Assembly (NCBI GenBank): GCA_964430085.1
Contig: CAYSES010000009.1
Location: forward strand, 1-19,412
DNA: 19,412 bases
From: RBG-13-33-26 sp964430085
GTDB taxonomy: Archaea; Nanobdellota; Nanobdellia; Pacearchaeales; GW2011-AR1
Reading direction: 5' to 3'
Below the pieces are notes generated by a model. The model made no database searches and was not told where the DNA came from. It saw only the letters and a program-made list of their open reading frames with translations. Made by a program: the position numbers and the translations under genes. The number at the start of each line of letters is the position of its first letter. The stretch's first letter is position 1. This document shows, piece by piece, positions 12,863-19,412 of this stretch.

Positions 12863-13171
12863 ATGAAAATTAAAGGATTAGTTAAAAATATTAAAGAAAA
12901 AAATGATTTTAAATTTTCCGGCATAGATACCAAAATAATGAGTGGTGCTATTCTGGAATTAAAAACAGAGGATGGGGGGATGGTACATGTGGATTTCCCA
13001 AATTATCATGCAGGGAGTAACAGACCTTTTCTTATTGGCTCCCAAGTAGAATATATTCATATAAGTGCTGCATGCGGAGAAAAAGAGAGAGTTCATGCAG
13101 AAAAATATGTTTTAAAAATTTTAACGGGAAAATTAAAGGATGAGCAATTCAAAACAGTTTTCTCTTATTAA
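12863..13171 (+). CDS. small soluble protein of unknown function (102 aa)
   Basis: The protein is mostly beta-like: KIKGLVKNIKEKND, a GAILELKTEDGGMVHVDFP segment, then LIGSQVEYIHISAACGEKER and a C-terminal KYVLKILTGKL. The alternating strands and the GSQVEYIHIS turn recall OB-fold or similar barrels, but this is only impression. There is one cysteine. A TATA-like box 25 bases upstream supports it as its own leaderless gene. No family is recognised. Confidence 0.65.
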   Translation: MKIKGLVKNIKEKNDFKFSGIDTKIMSGAILELKTEDGGMVHVDFPNYHAGSNRPFLIGSQVEYIHISAACGEKERVHAEKYVLKILTGKLKDEQFKTVFSY

Positions 13172-13183
13172 CATTTTCCAAAC

Positions 13184-13193
13184 CTATAAAAAC
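13184..13193 (+). promoter_or_regulatory. TATA-like box for the YhbY-like gene
   Basis: CTATAAAAAC is centred about 25 bases before the ATG at 13214, consistent with a leaderless message. Confidence 0.5.
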
Positions 13194-13213
13194 TAAATTA
13201 AATTTATTTTATC

Positions 13214-13453
13214 ATGGCTACAGCAGAAATCCAATTAGGGAAGAATGGCGTAACAGAGAATTTTATTTATACACTAAAAAACTATTTTAAAAAACACGAT
13301 CATGTTAGAGTTTCTGTATTGAAGGCGGCAGGGCATGATAAAGAAAAAATAAAAGATTATTCTGATAAAATCTTAGAGAAAATAGGAAAAAAATATACGA
13401 CCAGATTAATAGGATTCAAGATAATTATAAAGAAATGGCGAAAAGAAAGATAA
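13214..13453 (+). CDS. YhbY/CRM-domain RNA-binding protein
   Basis: The 79-residue protein is a single CRM domain. It opens with IQLGKNGVTENFIYTLKNYF, the conserved x-I-G-K-x-G-x-T-x-x-F-I segment of the family, continues with VRVSVLKAAGHDKEKIKDY and ends with LIGFKIIIKKWRK, the usual R-x-I-G-x-x-I-x-x-x-x strand. In bacteria YhbY associates with the large ribosomal subunit precursor; CRM domains bind structured RNA. The archaeal role is presumed to be in rRNA or ribosome biology. It converges on the next gene with no base between the two stop codons. Confidence 0.9.
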   Translation: MATAEIQLGKNGVTENFIYTLKNYFKKHDHVRVSVLKAAGHDKEKIKDYSDKILEKIGKKYTTRLIGFKIIIKKWRKER

Positions 13454-13801
13454 TTACCACCTGTTATAAGAAAGGGGGGTTGTAGCTTTATTTACAACAT
13501 ATAATTGAATTTTTCCTTCCGCTTTATATTGAGTCTTATATCCAAATAGGAAATCAAAAGGATTTTTTTTGGTCGTGACATGAATGAACAATTCACCGAA
13601 ATCTGCATTTGTTCCCTTAACATAGTCTGATGCATTCTTTTTTATTTCATCATAGAAAGTTGCACTAATAAATGTGCCATTTTTAATATTTCCAGGAAAC
13701 CCGCCTAATGTTCCAAAAGGAATTAAATTTGAAGCGGGAATAAATTGACTAGTCCCGATAAGTTCATATCCTCCTTTTATCCTTTTTATTAAATTAGCCA
13801 T
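13454..13801 (-). CDS. soluble protein of unknown function (115 aa)
   Basis: No membrane helix or signal is visible. The chain contains ANLIKRIKGGYELIGTSQFI, a Gly-rich FGTLGGFPGNIKNG stretch, and a strand-rich second half (ELFIHVTTKKNPFDFLFGYK, GKIQLYVVNKA) ending SYNRW. I recognise no family. Its stop codon abuts the stop of the convergent YhbY-like gene, so transcripts from both sides must overlap or end inside coding sequence. Confidence 0.6.
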   Translation of the reverse strand: MANLIKRIKGGYELIGTSQFIPASNLIPFGTLGGFPGNIKNGTFISATFYDEIKKNASDYVKGTNADFGELFIHVTTKKNPFDFLFGYKTQYKAEGKIQLYVVNKATTPLSYNRW

Positions 13802-13853
13802 TATTCATACAGTTCAAGTTATTTTAAAAGAATTTATGAGAATCAAAATATAT

Positions 13854-14909
13854 TTATGAGCAGCTTGCAGTTGTTGAACTTCCAGTACTATCCCATCCAA
13901 AGTAAACACTAGGGGAAGTAGAAGATAATGAAGTTGCACATTCTTCAGGAACATTATCATCTGTAAATGAAGAACAAATTGCATCCAAATAACTTGCAGA
14001 GTCTCTTCCACTAGATGACTGAACCCCATTAATTACCAGGGTTGGGCTTCCGCCAACACCGTATTGTTCATTCAAAGCTTTTTCTACATCAAATAATGGG
14101 TATGTCCCACTTAACCATGTGGATTCATCTTCCAGATTCTTTGTTACAGAATATTGTTTATCGGTGTTAGCAATACAAGTATTTAATGAAGCAGTGTCTA
14201 TCCCTGCCTGAGCAAGGCATTTATTAGGATCATTTCCATTTGTGATGTACCCATTAGATTCAACTCCATCTCCTTCCAAGAAGCATTTCACATAATCCAA
14301 GAACTTTTCTTGTTGAGTTTCCTGAATACAATATTCCCTTAAATTTTCAGTAACTTCCTTTTCACCATGCATTGCATAATAAACATATCTAATCCTGAAA
14401 TTAATTTTATCGCCAAGAAGTTCTGCAACAGGAATAAGTCCTTTTTCTGCCTGAGTTCCATAAGGACAAAAACTCATCACAAATAATTCTACAGTTGGTT
14501 TGTCAGATTTAGGAATTTCTTGCTGAGTATTAGTGTTAGTACTATCAGAAGTATCAGTTGTTGCTAATGGAACTAATGTAGTTGTGTAATAGGCTCCGTC
14601 CTTTGTTAAATAAATTGGGATATCTTGGTCTTGGTAGCTTATTGTAGCTAAATATACCCCAGATTCATCTTGCACATTAACTAAAGTAACTGGAGAATCA
14701 ACTACATTATTCAAATAACTCATGAGATTATCTGCTGCTTTTTCTTTTGAAACATTACCGGTGAATCCTCCGAAAACAGACGATGCCAAAAGACCAACAA
14801 TTAAAACACCACAAATTAATGTTGAAAGAATCCAAGGATTTTTTCTTACTTTTTCTGTAAAATTATTTTTTTTATGCGAAGGTTCATTCTCTTTTTTTTC
14901 CTCTTCCAT
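13854..14909 (-). CDS. membrane-anchored DsbA/thioredoxin-fold protein with single active-site Cys
   Basis: I choose the ATG at 14909 (351 residues) because a TATA-like box at 14931-14939 lies 25 bases upstream and the 31-codon extension would run into the start of the divergent HerA-like gene. After a charged cytosolic N-terminus there is one helix (about 26-48). The outer part has a small domain, an STNTNTQQ-type linker, and a thioredoxin fold from about 140: VELFVMSFCPYGTQAEKG, and the cis-proline loop GGSPTLVING with P289. The active site is CPYG: C148 has no second CxxC cysteine. Seven further cysteines (194, 209, 231, 245, 312, 324, 350) lie outside. It probably handles disulfides at the surface. 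Confidence 0.85.
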   Translation of the reverse strand: MEEEKKENEPSHKKNNFTEKVRKNPWILSTLICGVLIVGLLASSVFGGFTGNVSKEKAADNLMSYLNNVVDSPVTLVNVQDESGVYLATISYQDQDIPIYLTKDGAYYTTTLVPLATTDTSDSTNTNTQQEIPKSDKPTVELFVMSFCPYGTQAEKGLIPVAELLGDKINFRIRYVYYAMHGEKEVTENLREYCIQETQQEKFLDYVKCFLEGDGVESNGYITNGNDPNKCLAQAGIDTASLNTCIANTDKQYSVTKNLEDESTWLSGTYPLFDVEKALNEQYGVGGSPTLVINGVQSSSGRDSASYLDAICSSFTDDNVPEECATSLSSTSPSVYFGWDSTGSSTTASCS

Positions 14910-14930
14910 TTTAAAGGTAGAAGAATCTCG

Positions 14931-14939
14931 TTTAAAAAC
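14931..14939 (-). promoter_or_regulatory. TATA-like box for the DsbA-like gene
   Basis: Minus-strand GTTTTTAAA is about 25 bases before the ATG at 14909 and decides that start. Confidence 0.45.
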
Positions 14940-14964
14940 TTTATGGATTTGTAATAACAAATAA

Positions 14965-14974
14965 ATATTAAAAG
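14965..14974 (+). promoter_or_regulatory. TATA-like box for the HerA-like gene
   Basis: ATATTAAAAG is centred about 26 bases before the ATG at 14996. Confidence 0.5.
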
Positions 14975-14995
14975 ATAAAAAACAATTTATTTTTA

Positions 14996-16306
14996 ATGGC
15001 ATACGATATAATCTTGGGGAGAAATGAATCAGATAAAAAAAAATTTGGAAATAGGGGGTTAGTTTTTATTGGAAAAGGATATGTAAAAATGGGGCAGTAT
15101 ACTTCTCTAAGTAATAAAATACTTATGGATGTTGCAAGAAGCCATGTTATTCTTGTTGCCGGAAAAAGAGGATCTGGAAAATCATATACCCTTGGAGTAA
15201 TCACAGAAGAACTATCCAATCTTCCAAGAGAGGTAAGTCAAAATATCGCATCGTTGATATTTGATACAATGGGGATTTATTGGACTATGAAATTTGAAAA
15301 TGAAAAAGACAGGCAACTTTTACAGGACTGGGGATTAAAAGCAAAAAATCTTCCTGTAAAGGTATTTGTTCCTTTTGGTCATTATAATGAATATGTAGAC
15401 AAAGGAATCCCCGTAGACAAGAAATTTGCATTAGATGTGAATGAATTAAAACCAGAAGATTGGATACTTACATTTGGTTTAGATATCACAAATCCCGTAT
15501 CAATTTTAATTCAGAGGATACTTGGAAGATTAGAGGGGAAGGAGAGGGTGGAAGTCCCAGATATTATTTCCTCTATAGAACAGGATGAAAAAACAGAAAT
15601 GGAAACAAAGAATGCTGCAATAGGACTTTTTGAAGCTGCAGATGAGTGGGGGATTTTTGCAAAGGGGGGTGAAGAACCAACAAAGATAAAAGATTTAATC
15701 AACGCGGGGATTACCTCTGTCTTAGATTTAAGTGTTTACAATTCTATAGGAGCTTTTAACATAAGAGCTTTAGTGATAAGTTTAGTTTCAAGGAAAATTT
15801 TTAATGAAAGAATGGATGCAAGAAAAAAAGAAGAGATCCAAGCTGTTTCAAGAGGGATGGAACTTTCTTTTTCTTCAGAAAAAAAAGAAAATCCTCTAGT
15901 ATGGATATTTATAGATGAAGCTCATGAATTTTTGCCACTTAATGGAAAAACTGCTGCAACAGACGCATTAGTTCAATTATTAAGAGAGGGAAGACAACCG
16001 GGAATTTCTCTTGTCCTTGCAACACAGCAACCAGGACAAATTCATAGAGACGTAATGACTCAATCAGATATTGTAATTTCTCATCGAGTAACTGCTCAAC
16101 CAGATATAGAAGCACTGAATTTTATAATGCAGAGTTATCTTCTACAGGGAATAAGTGGATATATGAATGATCTTCCATCTTTAAAAGGAAGTGCAATAAT
16201 TTTAGATGATAATTCAGAAAGAATTTATCCGATGAGGGTTAGGCCAAGATTTACATGGCATGGAGGAGAAGCTCCTACTGCTATTGAATACAGAAAAGAA
16301 CTTTAA
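14996..16306 (+). CDS. HerA/DUF87-type hexameric ATPase
   Basis: The 436-residue protein is a FtsK-HerA superfamily ATPase. Walker A is GKRGSGKS at 56-63, Walker B with catalytic acid is WIFIDEAHEF at 303-312 (D307, E308), followed by LLREGRQPGISLVLATQQPG, the HerA-type arginine/sensor block at 328-347. In archaea, HerA pumps DNA and works with NurA in end resection. Here only about 50 residues precede Walker A, so the N-terminal HAS barrel of true HerA looks shortened, and no nurA, mre11 or rad50 is next to it. It could therefore be a HerA relative with a different partner. A small zinc-ribbon gene follows two bases after... its stop codon. Confidence 0.88.
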   Translation: MAYDIILGRNESDKKKFGNRGLVFIGKGYVKMGQYTSLSNKILMDVARSHVILVAGKRGSGKSYTLGVITEELSNLPREVSQNIASLIFDTMGIYWTMKFENEKDRQLLQDWGLKAKNLPVKVFVPFGHYNEYVDKGIPVDKKFALDVNELKPEDWILTFGLDITNPVSILIQRILGRLEGKERVEVPDIISSIEQDEKTEMETKNAAIGLFEAADEWGIFAKGGEEPTKIKDLINAGITSVLDLSVYNSIGAFNIRALVISLVSRKIFNERMDARKKEEIQAVSRGMELSFSSEKKENPLVWIFIDEAHEFLPLNGKTAATDALVQLLREGRQPGISLVLATQQPGQIHRDVMTQSDIVISHRVTAQPDIEALNFIMQSYLLQGISGYMNDLPSLKGSAIILDDNSERIYPMRVRPRFTWHGGEAPTAIEYRKEL

Positions 16307-16307
16307 A

Positions 16308-16496
16308 ATGAATCATAAATTAATAAAGAGATTAGAAAAAATTATAGGTAAATTTTCAAATGAAACAAGAATAGATGGTGGAATTGTTGAGAAAAAATCA
16401 AATTGTTGTAATGCTCTTTTAAATTATGCTATGGGAATTAAAGTTCTTTATTGTTCTAAATGCGGCAAGATTTATGAAGAACCAGTGGTTAGATAA
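16308..16496 (+). CDS. small zinc-ribbon protein (62 aa)
   Basis: I choose the ATG at 16308, one base after the HerA-like stop; an earlier ATG at 16260 lies inside that gene. The N-terminal half is a basic helix (HKLIKRLEKIIGKFSNETR). The C-terminal half has cysteines in the arrangement NCCNALL, then LYCSKCGKIYEEP, a simple four-cysteine zinc ribbon. Such tiny proteins often bind nucleic acid. The gene is almost certainly co-transcribed with the ATPase. No specific family is recognised. Confidence 0.7.
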   Translation: MNHKLIKRLEKIIGKFSNETRIDGGIVEKKSNCCNALLNYAMGIKVLYCSKCGKIYEEPVVR

Positions 16497-16497
16497 G

Positions 16498-16507
16498 ATT
16501 TATAAAC
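16498..16507 (+). promoter_or_regulatory. TATA-like box for the eS19 operon
   Basis: ATTTATAAAC lies about 70 bases before the eS19 ATG, predicting transcription start near 16528 and a leader of about 45 bases, in contrast to the leaderless neighbours. Confidence 0.5.
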
Positions 16508-16532
16508 TCATTTCTTTTCCAAATTTTATCAA

Positions 16533-16564
16533 CAGCCCAGAGCTGATCTAATTCCGAAAGGAAT
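16533..16564 (+). promoter_or_regulatory. two small hairpins in the eS19 leader
   Basis: CAGC-CCAGA-GCTG (16533-16545) and ATTCC-GAAA-GGAAT (16551-16564) are two perfect small stem-loops, the second with a GNRA tetraloop. The 3' arm of the second contains the AAAGGAAT purine run that would serve as the ribosome-binding site for the ATG at 16573. A fold that hides this site could allow translational control, as in other ribosomal operons. This is a prediction from pairing only. Confidence 0.35.
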
Positions 16565-16572
16565 GATATAAA

Positions 16573-17010
16573 ATGACACTAAAAAAAAGTTCAGTATATG
16601 AAATAAACCCGCAGGAATATAATTTAAAATTAGCAGAAGCTCTCAAAAAAATTCCTGAATTTAAAGCTCCAGAATGGATTCAATTTGTTAAGTCTACTTC
16701 GGGCAAGGAAAGGCCAATTGAAGATGAAGACTTTTGGTATAAAAGAGCAGCGAGTGTATTAAGACAGATTTACAGAAAAGGAGTTGTAGGAGTTAACAGA
16801 TTAAGGACAAAATATGGAAGTAAAAAGAACAGAGGGGTAAGACCAGAAAAATTTGTTAAAGCGGGTGGAAAGATTATAAGAACGATTCTGCAGCAAGCTG
16901 ACCACGCAGGGTTTACTGAATCAGTCAAGGAAAGAAAAAGTATAAAAGATAAAAGATTAGGAAGACGGCTTACTGAAAAGGGGAAAAAATTCTTGGAGGA
17001 AATAAAATGA
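16573..17010 (+). CDS. rps19e: ribosomal protein eS19 (S19e)
   Basis: This 145-residue small-subunit protein is specific to archaea and eukaryotes. The family landmarks are in order: SVYEINPQEYNLKLAEALK near the N-terminus, APEWIQFVKSTSGKERPIED, DFWYKRAASVLRQIYRKGVV, the VNRLRTKYGSKKNRGVRPEK segment, and ILQQADHAGFTES before a GRRLTEKGKKFLEEI C-terminal helix. Length is normal. It leads a ribosomal operon; its stop overlaps the next start (ATGA at 17007-17010). The leader contains two hairpins that may regulate it. Confidence 0.97.
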   Translation: MTLKKSSVYEINPQEYNLKLAEALKKIPEFKAPEWIQFVKSTSGKERPIEDEDFWYKRAASVLRQIYRKGVVGVNRLRTKYGSKKNRGVRPEKFVKAGGKIIRTILQQADHAGFTESVKERKSIKDKRLGRRLTEKGKKFLEEIK

Positions 17011-17471
17011 TAACGAGTTCTTATAGGGTGGAAGGAACTGAAGATGAAGAATCAAAAAGAAAGTTCTTGGCTTTTATGGAAAAAAATTTCGGCAGAGCGT
17101 ATACTGATATTATAGAGGGGAGTAGAGTTTATCCATATGATTTTTTTAATGTATGCATAAAAGAAGAAAAGAACGGATTTTATTTAAAGATAAATGAATC
17201 AGAGATAAAAGGTTACTATCCTGTTTCTAAAAATAGAGTAAATGAACTTGAAGAAAAAATAAATTCTTCTGGATTCAATTTAGAAAGGATCGAAACAGAA
17301 AAAAATTGTGAGTATAAAACAGTTATACAAAAAAGATACAAGAATGGGGATTTAGATGTAAAGATTTTTCCAGATAAGGATGACTGTTCTTTCATAAGAA
17401 AGAGGTTCTCAAAAAAAGAATATCAGGATATCTTAATTAAAATAAAAAAAGGAGAATTCAGTCTAGAATAA
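17007..17471 (+). CDS. unknown protein embedded in the ribosomal operon (154 aa)
   Basis: The ATG overlaps the eS19 stop and is preceded by a good TTGGAGGAAAT ribosome-binding site; the next gene, eL39, begins one base after its stop. So it is translated with two ribosomal proteins. The sequence is soluble and highly charged: DEESKRKFLAFMEKNFGRAY, a strand-rich part (NGFYLKINESEIKGYYPV), a helix NRVNELEEKINSSGF, and KTVIQKRYKNGDLDVKIF. I recognise no family. In many archaea a PDCD5-like gene lies between S19e and L39e; this sequence does not look like PDCD5. Confidence 0.7.
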   Translation: MITSSYRVEGTEDEESKRKFLAFMEKNFGRAYTDIIEGSRVYPYDFFNVCIKEEKNGFYLKINESEIKGYYPVSKNRVNELEEKINSSGFNLERIETEKNCEYKTVIQKRYKNGDLDVKIFPDKDDCSFIRKRFSKKEYQDILIKIKKGEFSLE

Positions 17472-17472
17472 A

Positions 17473-17847
17473 ATGGCAAAAGACAAAACTCCAAAAGAAA
17501 AGAAAGTAAAGGAAAAAGTTGCAAAAAAAACTAAAGTTCCAAAAGAAAAAGTAGAGAAGAAGAAATTTTTTGCAAAAAAAGAAAAAACCAAAGAGAATAT
17601 TCAGCCAAAACTTACAGAAGTAAAAAAGATCAAGACAAAAAAAAGACAAAAAGCCCTTGAAAATAAAAAAGCGAAACTTGCTGTGAAAGCAAGGCAGACA
17701 AAATGGGCTCCTGTATGGGTAGTTATAAAAAAATATGGCGTTGGTAAGAGGATACATCCTTCAGCAACAACAAAATACAGAAGATCATGGAGAAGAACTA
17801 AACTTCATATTAAGCCACGAAAGATAAGAAAGTGGCATATGGGATAA
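17473..17847 (+). CDS. rpl39e: ribosomal protein eL39 with long basic N-terminal extension
   Basis: The C-terminal part (about residues 54-111) is eL39: KTKKRQKALENKKAKLAVK, then WAPVWVVIKKYGV, then RRSWRRTKLHI, matching the compact tryptophan-rich protein that lines the peptide exit tunnel. eL39 is normally only about 50 residues. Here a Lys-rich extension of about 53 residues (repeats of the KEK/KKxK kind) precedes it and a short IKPRKIRKWHMG tail follows. The extension would lie on or outside the ribosome surface. It is one base downstream of the orphan gene and three bases upstream of eL31. Confidence 0.92.
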   Translation: MAKDKTPKEKKVKEKVAKKTKVPKEKVEKKKFFAKKEKTKENIQPKLTEVKKIKTKKRQKALENKKAKLAVKARQTKWAPVWVVIKKYGVGKRIHPSATTKYRRSWRRTKLHIKPRKIRKWHMG

Positions 17848-17850
17848 AAA

Positions 17851-18441
17851 ATGGCAGAAAAAAAAGAAACTTCAGAAAAGATTGAAAGAGAATATATCAT
17901 TCCACTTAGAAAAAGATGGAGTATAGTGCCGAGATATAAACGAGCAAATAAAGCAGTAAAGACGATAAAAGAGTTCTTAGTAAGACATATGAAAATAAGA
18001 GACAGAGATTTGGATAAGATAAAAATAAATAAATATCTAAATGAAGCAGTCTGGTTTAGAGGCATAAAAAATCCTCCAGCAAAAATCAAAGTCAGGGCTG
18101 TAAAAGAAGGAGATATTGTAAGAGTAGAAGCAATTGAACTTCCTAAAAATTTGAAATTCAAGAAATTAAGAGAAGAAAAAATAGAAAATGCGGCAAAAGA
18201 TGTTGCAAAAAAGAGAAAGGAAGAAAAAGCACAGGCAAAAGAAGAAGTTGAAAAACAGGTAGAAACTGAAAAAGAAGAGGAGAAAAAAGAAGAAGGAGAA
18301 AAAAAGGCTGCCGTTGTTGAAGCAGGAAAAGAGATGGAAAAAGCCATTGCTAAGACTGAAAAACATACAACAAAAGTAAAATCCCCTAAACAAGAAAAGA
18401 ATCAAAGAAAGGGGTATAACCAAACATCAAGAGGTCATTAA
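17851..18441 (+). CDS. rpl31e: ribosomal protein eL31 with long charged C-terminal tail
   Basis: Residues about 10-95 are eL31: EREYIIPLRKRWSIVPRYKR, AVKTIKEFLVRHMKI, NEAVWFRGIKNPPAKIKVRA and a closing GDIVRVEAIEL strand. The protein sits near the peptide exit of the large subunit. A tail of about 100 residues follows, almost all Lys, Glu and Ala (a KKRKEEKAQAKEEVEKQVET-like pattern that should form a charged helix), ending KSPKQEKNQRKGYNQTSRGH. Normal eL31 is about 90 residues. The next gene starts directly at the base after its stop. Confidence 0.94.
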   Translation: MAEKKETSEKIEREYIIPLRKRWSIVPRYKRANKAVKTIKEFLVRHMKIRDRDLDKIKINKYLNEAVWFRGIKNPPAKIKVRAVKEGDIVRVEAIELPKNLKFKKLREEKIENAAKDVAKKRKEEKAQAKEEVEKQVETEKEEEKKEEGEKKAAVVEAGKEMEKAIAKTEKHTTKVKSPKQEKNQRKGYNQTSRGH

Positions 18442-18654
18442 ATGTTTCTAGAGAATCTTGAAGGGGTTCATGAAAGGAATAAAAAAGAGTTAATAAGAAA
18501 ATTTTCTGATAAGGGTTGGACAGAAAAAGAGATTACAAATCTATATGATACTATAAGAAAAGATATGGAAGGAGAGTATAAAAAAAATAAAAATTTCATA
18601 CCCACCTTCGCTTTTAAGGATGTAAAAGAAAAATTAAACAATTATAAAAAGTAG
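18442..18654 (+). CDS. small helical protein after eL31 (70 aa)
   Basis: The ATG directly follows the eL31 stop with no gap, indicating coupled translation. The sequence is helical and charged: NLEGVHERNKKELIRKFSDK, GWTEKEITNLYDTIRKDMEG and KDVKEKLNNYKK. In other archaea eIF6 commonly follows L31e; this is not eIF6, which is far longer. The function is unknown. A T-rich segment and a new TATA box follow, so it probably ends the operon. Confidence 0.6.
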   Translation: MFLENLEGVHERNKKELIRKFSDKGWTEKEITNLYDTIRKDMEGEYKKNKNFIPTFAFKDVKEKLNNYKK

Positions 18655-18663
18655 TCAAAAATC

Positions 18664-18672
18664 TTTTTATAC
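18664..18672 (+). promoter_or_regulatory. TATA-like box for the AlkD-like gene
   Basis: TTTTTATAC is centred about 25 bases before the ATG at 18693, as for other leaderless genes here. The T run may also end the ribosomal operon transcript. Confidence 0.5.
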
Positions 18673-18692
18673 CAAAAATCTTTCTTTAACTA

Positions 18693-19394
18693 ATGATAAA
18701 ACAATTAAGAAAAGAAATAGAAGAAAATGCAAATTCTACACAAGCAGAAATATTTCAAGGATTCTTCAGGACTGATAAGGGAGAATATGGAGAAGGAGAT
18801 GTTTTCCTAGGATTAAAAGTTCCTGTTCAAAGAGGGATCGCCAAAAGATATCAAGATATAACTCTACAAGAAGTTCAAGAATTACTTGATAACAAAATTC
18901 ACGAATATAGATTGATTGGGTTAATTATTCTTCATCATAAATATAAAAAAGGCTCTGAAAAAGAAAGAGAGAAAATTTTTAATTTTTATCTAAAGAATAC
19001 TCAAAACATAAACAATTGGGATTTAGTTGATCTTTCGGCTCCAAATATTATTGGAGATTTTCTACTTAATAAAAAGAAAAAAATTCTTTATGAACTAGCA
19101 AACTCAGAGAATTTATGGGAAAAGAGAATTGCAATTGTATCGACAGCTACTTTTATTAGAAATAAAGAATTTAAAGATACCCTAGCTATTTCAAGGTTAC
19201 TTCTAAAAGACAAACATCATTTAATTCACAAGGCTATTGGCTGGATGTTAAGAGAAGTAGGAAAAAGAGATTTAGAAATTTTAGAAGATTTCTTAAAAGA
19301 GAATTATAATAATCTTCCAAGGACAACTTTAAGATATGCCATTGAAAAATTTGATGAAGAAAAAAGAAAAAAATGGCTGAAAGGAGAAATGTAA
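18693..19394 (+). CDS. alkD: DNA alkylation repair enzyme, AlkD-like
   Basis: The 233-residue all-helical protein belongs to the HEAT-like DNA glycosylases that remove 3- and 7-alkyl purines without flipping the base. The family signature TDKGEYGEGDVFLGLKVP is at about 27-44. The catalytic cleft residues of Bacillus AlkD have clear matches: W109 and D113 in NNWDLVDLSA, R145 in WEKRIAIVST, and W184 in HKAIGWMLREVGKRD. The C-terminal PRTTLRYAIEKFDEEKR motif is also standard. Length is normal. A TATA box 25 bases upstream shows its own promoter, separate from the ribosomal operon. Confidence 0.95.
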   Translation: MIKQLRKEIEENANSTQAEIFQGFFRTDKGEYGEGDVFLGLKVPVQRGIAKRYQDITLQEVQELLDNKIHEYRLIGLIILHHKYKKGSEKEREKIFNFYLKNTQNINNWDLVDLSAPNIIGDFLLNKKKKILYELANSENLWEKRIAIVSTATFIRNKEFKDTLAISRLLLKDKHHLIHKAIGWMLREVGKRDLEILEDFLKENYNNLPRTTLRYAIEKFDEEKRKKWLKGEM

Positions 19395-19412
19395 AAGTTA
19401 TTTATTAACTCT

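Noticed and set aside
14910..15002. 31-codon N-terminal extension of the DsbA-like protein
   Set aside because: It overlaps the start of the divergent HerA-like gene and its promoter region; the TATA-like box fits the shorter start.
16260..16307. Upstream start for the zinc-ribbon gene inside the ATPase
   Set aside because: The ATG directly after the ATPase stop is more economical and the extra residues are the out-of-frame end of the ATPase gene.
17458..18423. Minus-strand frames rich in Phe, Leu and Ser
   Set aside because: They are antisense to Lys/Glu-rich ribosomal protein tails.
1..19412. CRISPR array, transposase, integrase or toxin-antitoxin module
   Set aside because: No regularly spaced repeats with unique spacers, no terminal inverted repeats, and no recognisable mobile-element or toxin motifs were found.

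Overview
The window is an AT-rich stretch of archaeal genome. It carries the 3' end of a 23S rRNA, an archaeal-looking RNase P RNA, a tRNA-Phe with no encoded CCA, the archaeal/eukaryotic ribosomal proteins eS19, eL39 and eL31, and a HerA/DUF87-type ATPase. Most transcription units start at or within a few bases of the ATG, with a TATA-like box about 25 bases upstream, so many messages look leaderless. The many small membrane or secreted orphan proteins, short intergenic gaps and an archaeal RuBisCO suggest a small-genome DPANN archaeon of the Pacearchaeota/Woesearchaeota type. That placement is inference from gene content, not from a tree. A run of 100 N at 4636-4735 shows the contig is scaffolded.

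Layout. Positions 1 to about 447 are the 23S rRNA 3' end; no 5S gene follows. Next, on the minus strand, is a two-gene envelope operon (a signal-peptide protein with an acidic Gly/Ser tail, then a membrane-anchored Cys-repeat protein). From 2485 to 4538 lie small genes: two tiny membrane proteins flanking a VIT/CCC1-like transporter, a DUF3467-like protein, a Cys-containing small protein, a DUF378 membrane protein and an RRM RNA-binding protein. After the gap come an overlapping winged-helix/multi-TM pair, an inverted-repeat element, and a tspO plus DUF3887-like pair. RNase P RNA and tRNA-Phe lie at 6941-7534, followed by a two-gene membrane/pilin-like unit.

The most interesting block is 8643-12831. 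Six genes are packed with overlaps of 4-11 bases or gaps of a few bases: cysS, a Cys-rich membrane protein, an archaeal form III RuBisCO with every catalytic residue in place, a 61-residue orphan, a Nudix hydrolase and a stand-alone NFACT-R RNA-binding domain. In known form III systems RuBisCO works in AMP/nucleoside salvage; the Nudix enzyme could plausibly supply or trim nucleotides, but this is inference. Further right are an orphan, a YhbY/CRM RNA-binding protein, a convergent orphan, a membrane-anchored thioredoxin-fold protein with a single active-site Cys, the HerA-like ATPase with a small zinc-ribbon gene, the eS19-orphan-eL39-eL31-orphan ribosomal operon (both L proteins carry long charged extensions), and an AlkD-type DNA glycosylase.

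No CRISPR array, insertion sequence, transposase, integrase or obvious defence operon is visible. The best candidates for something undescribed are the structured element at 5805-5920, the RuBisCO-linked operon, the winged-helix/membrane pair, and the Cys-repeat surface pair.
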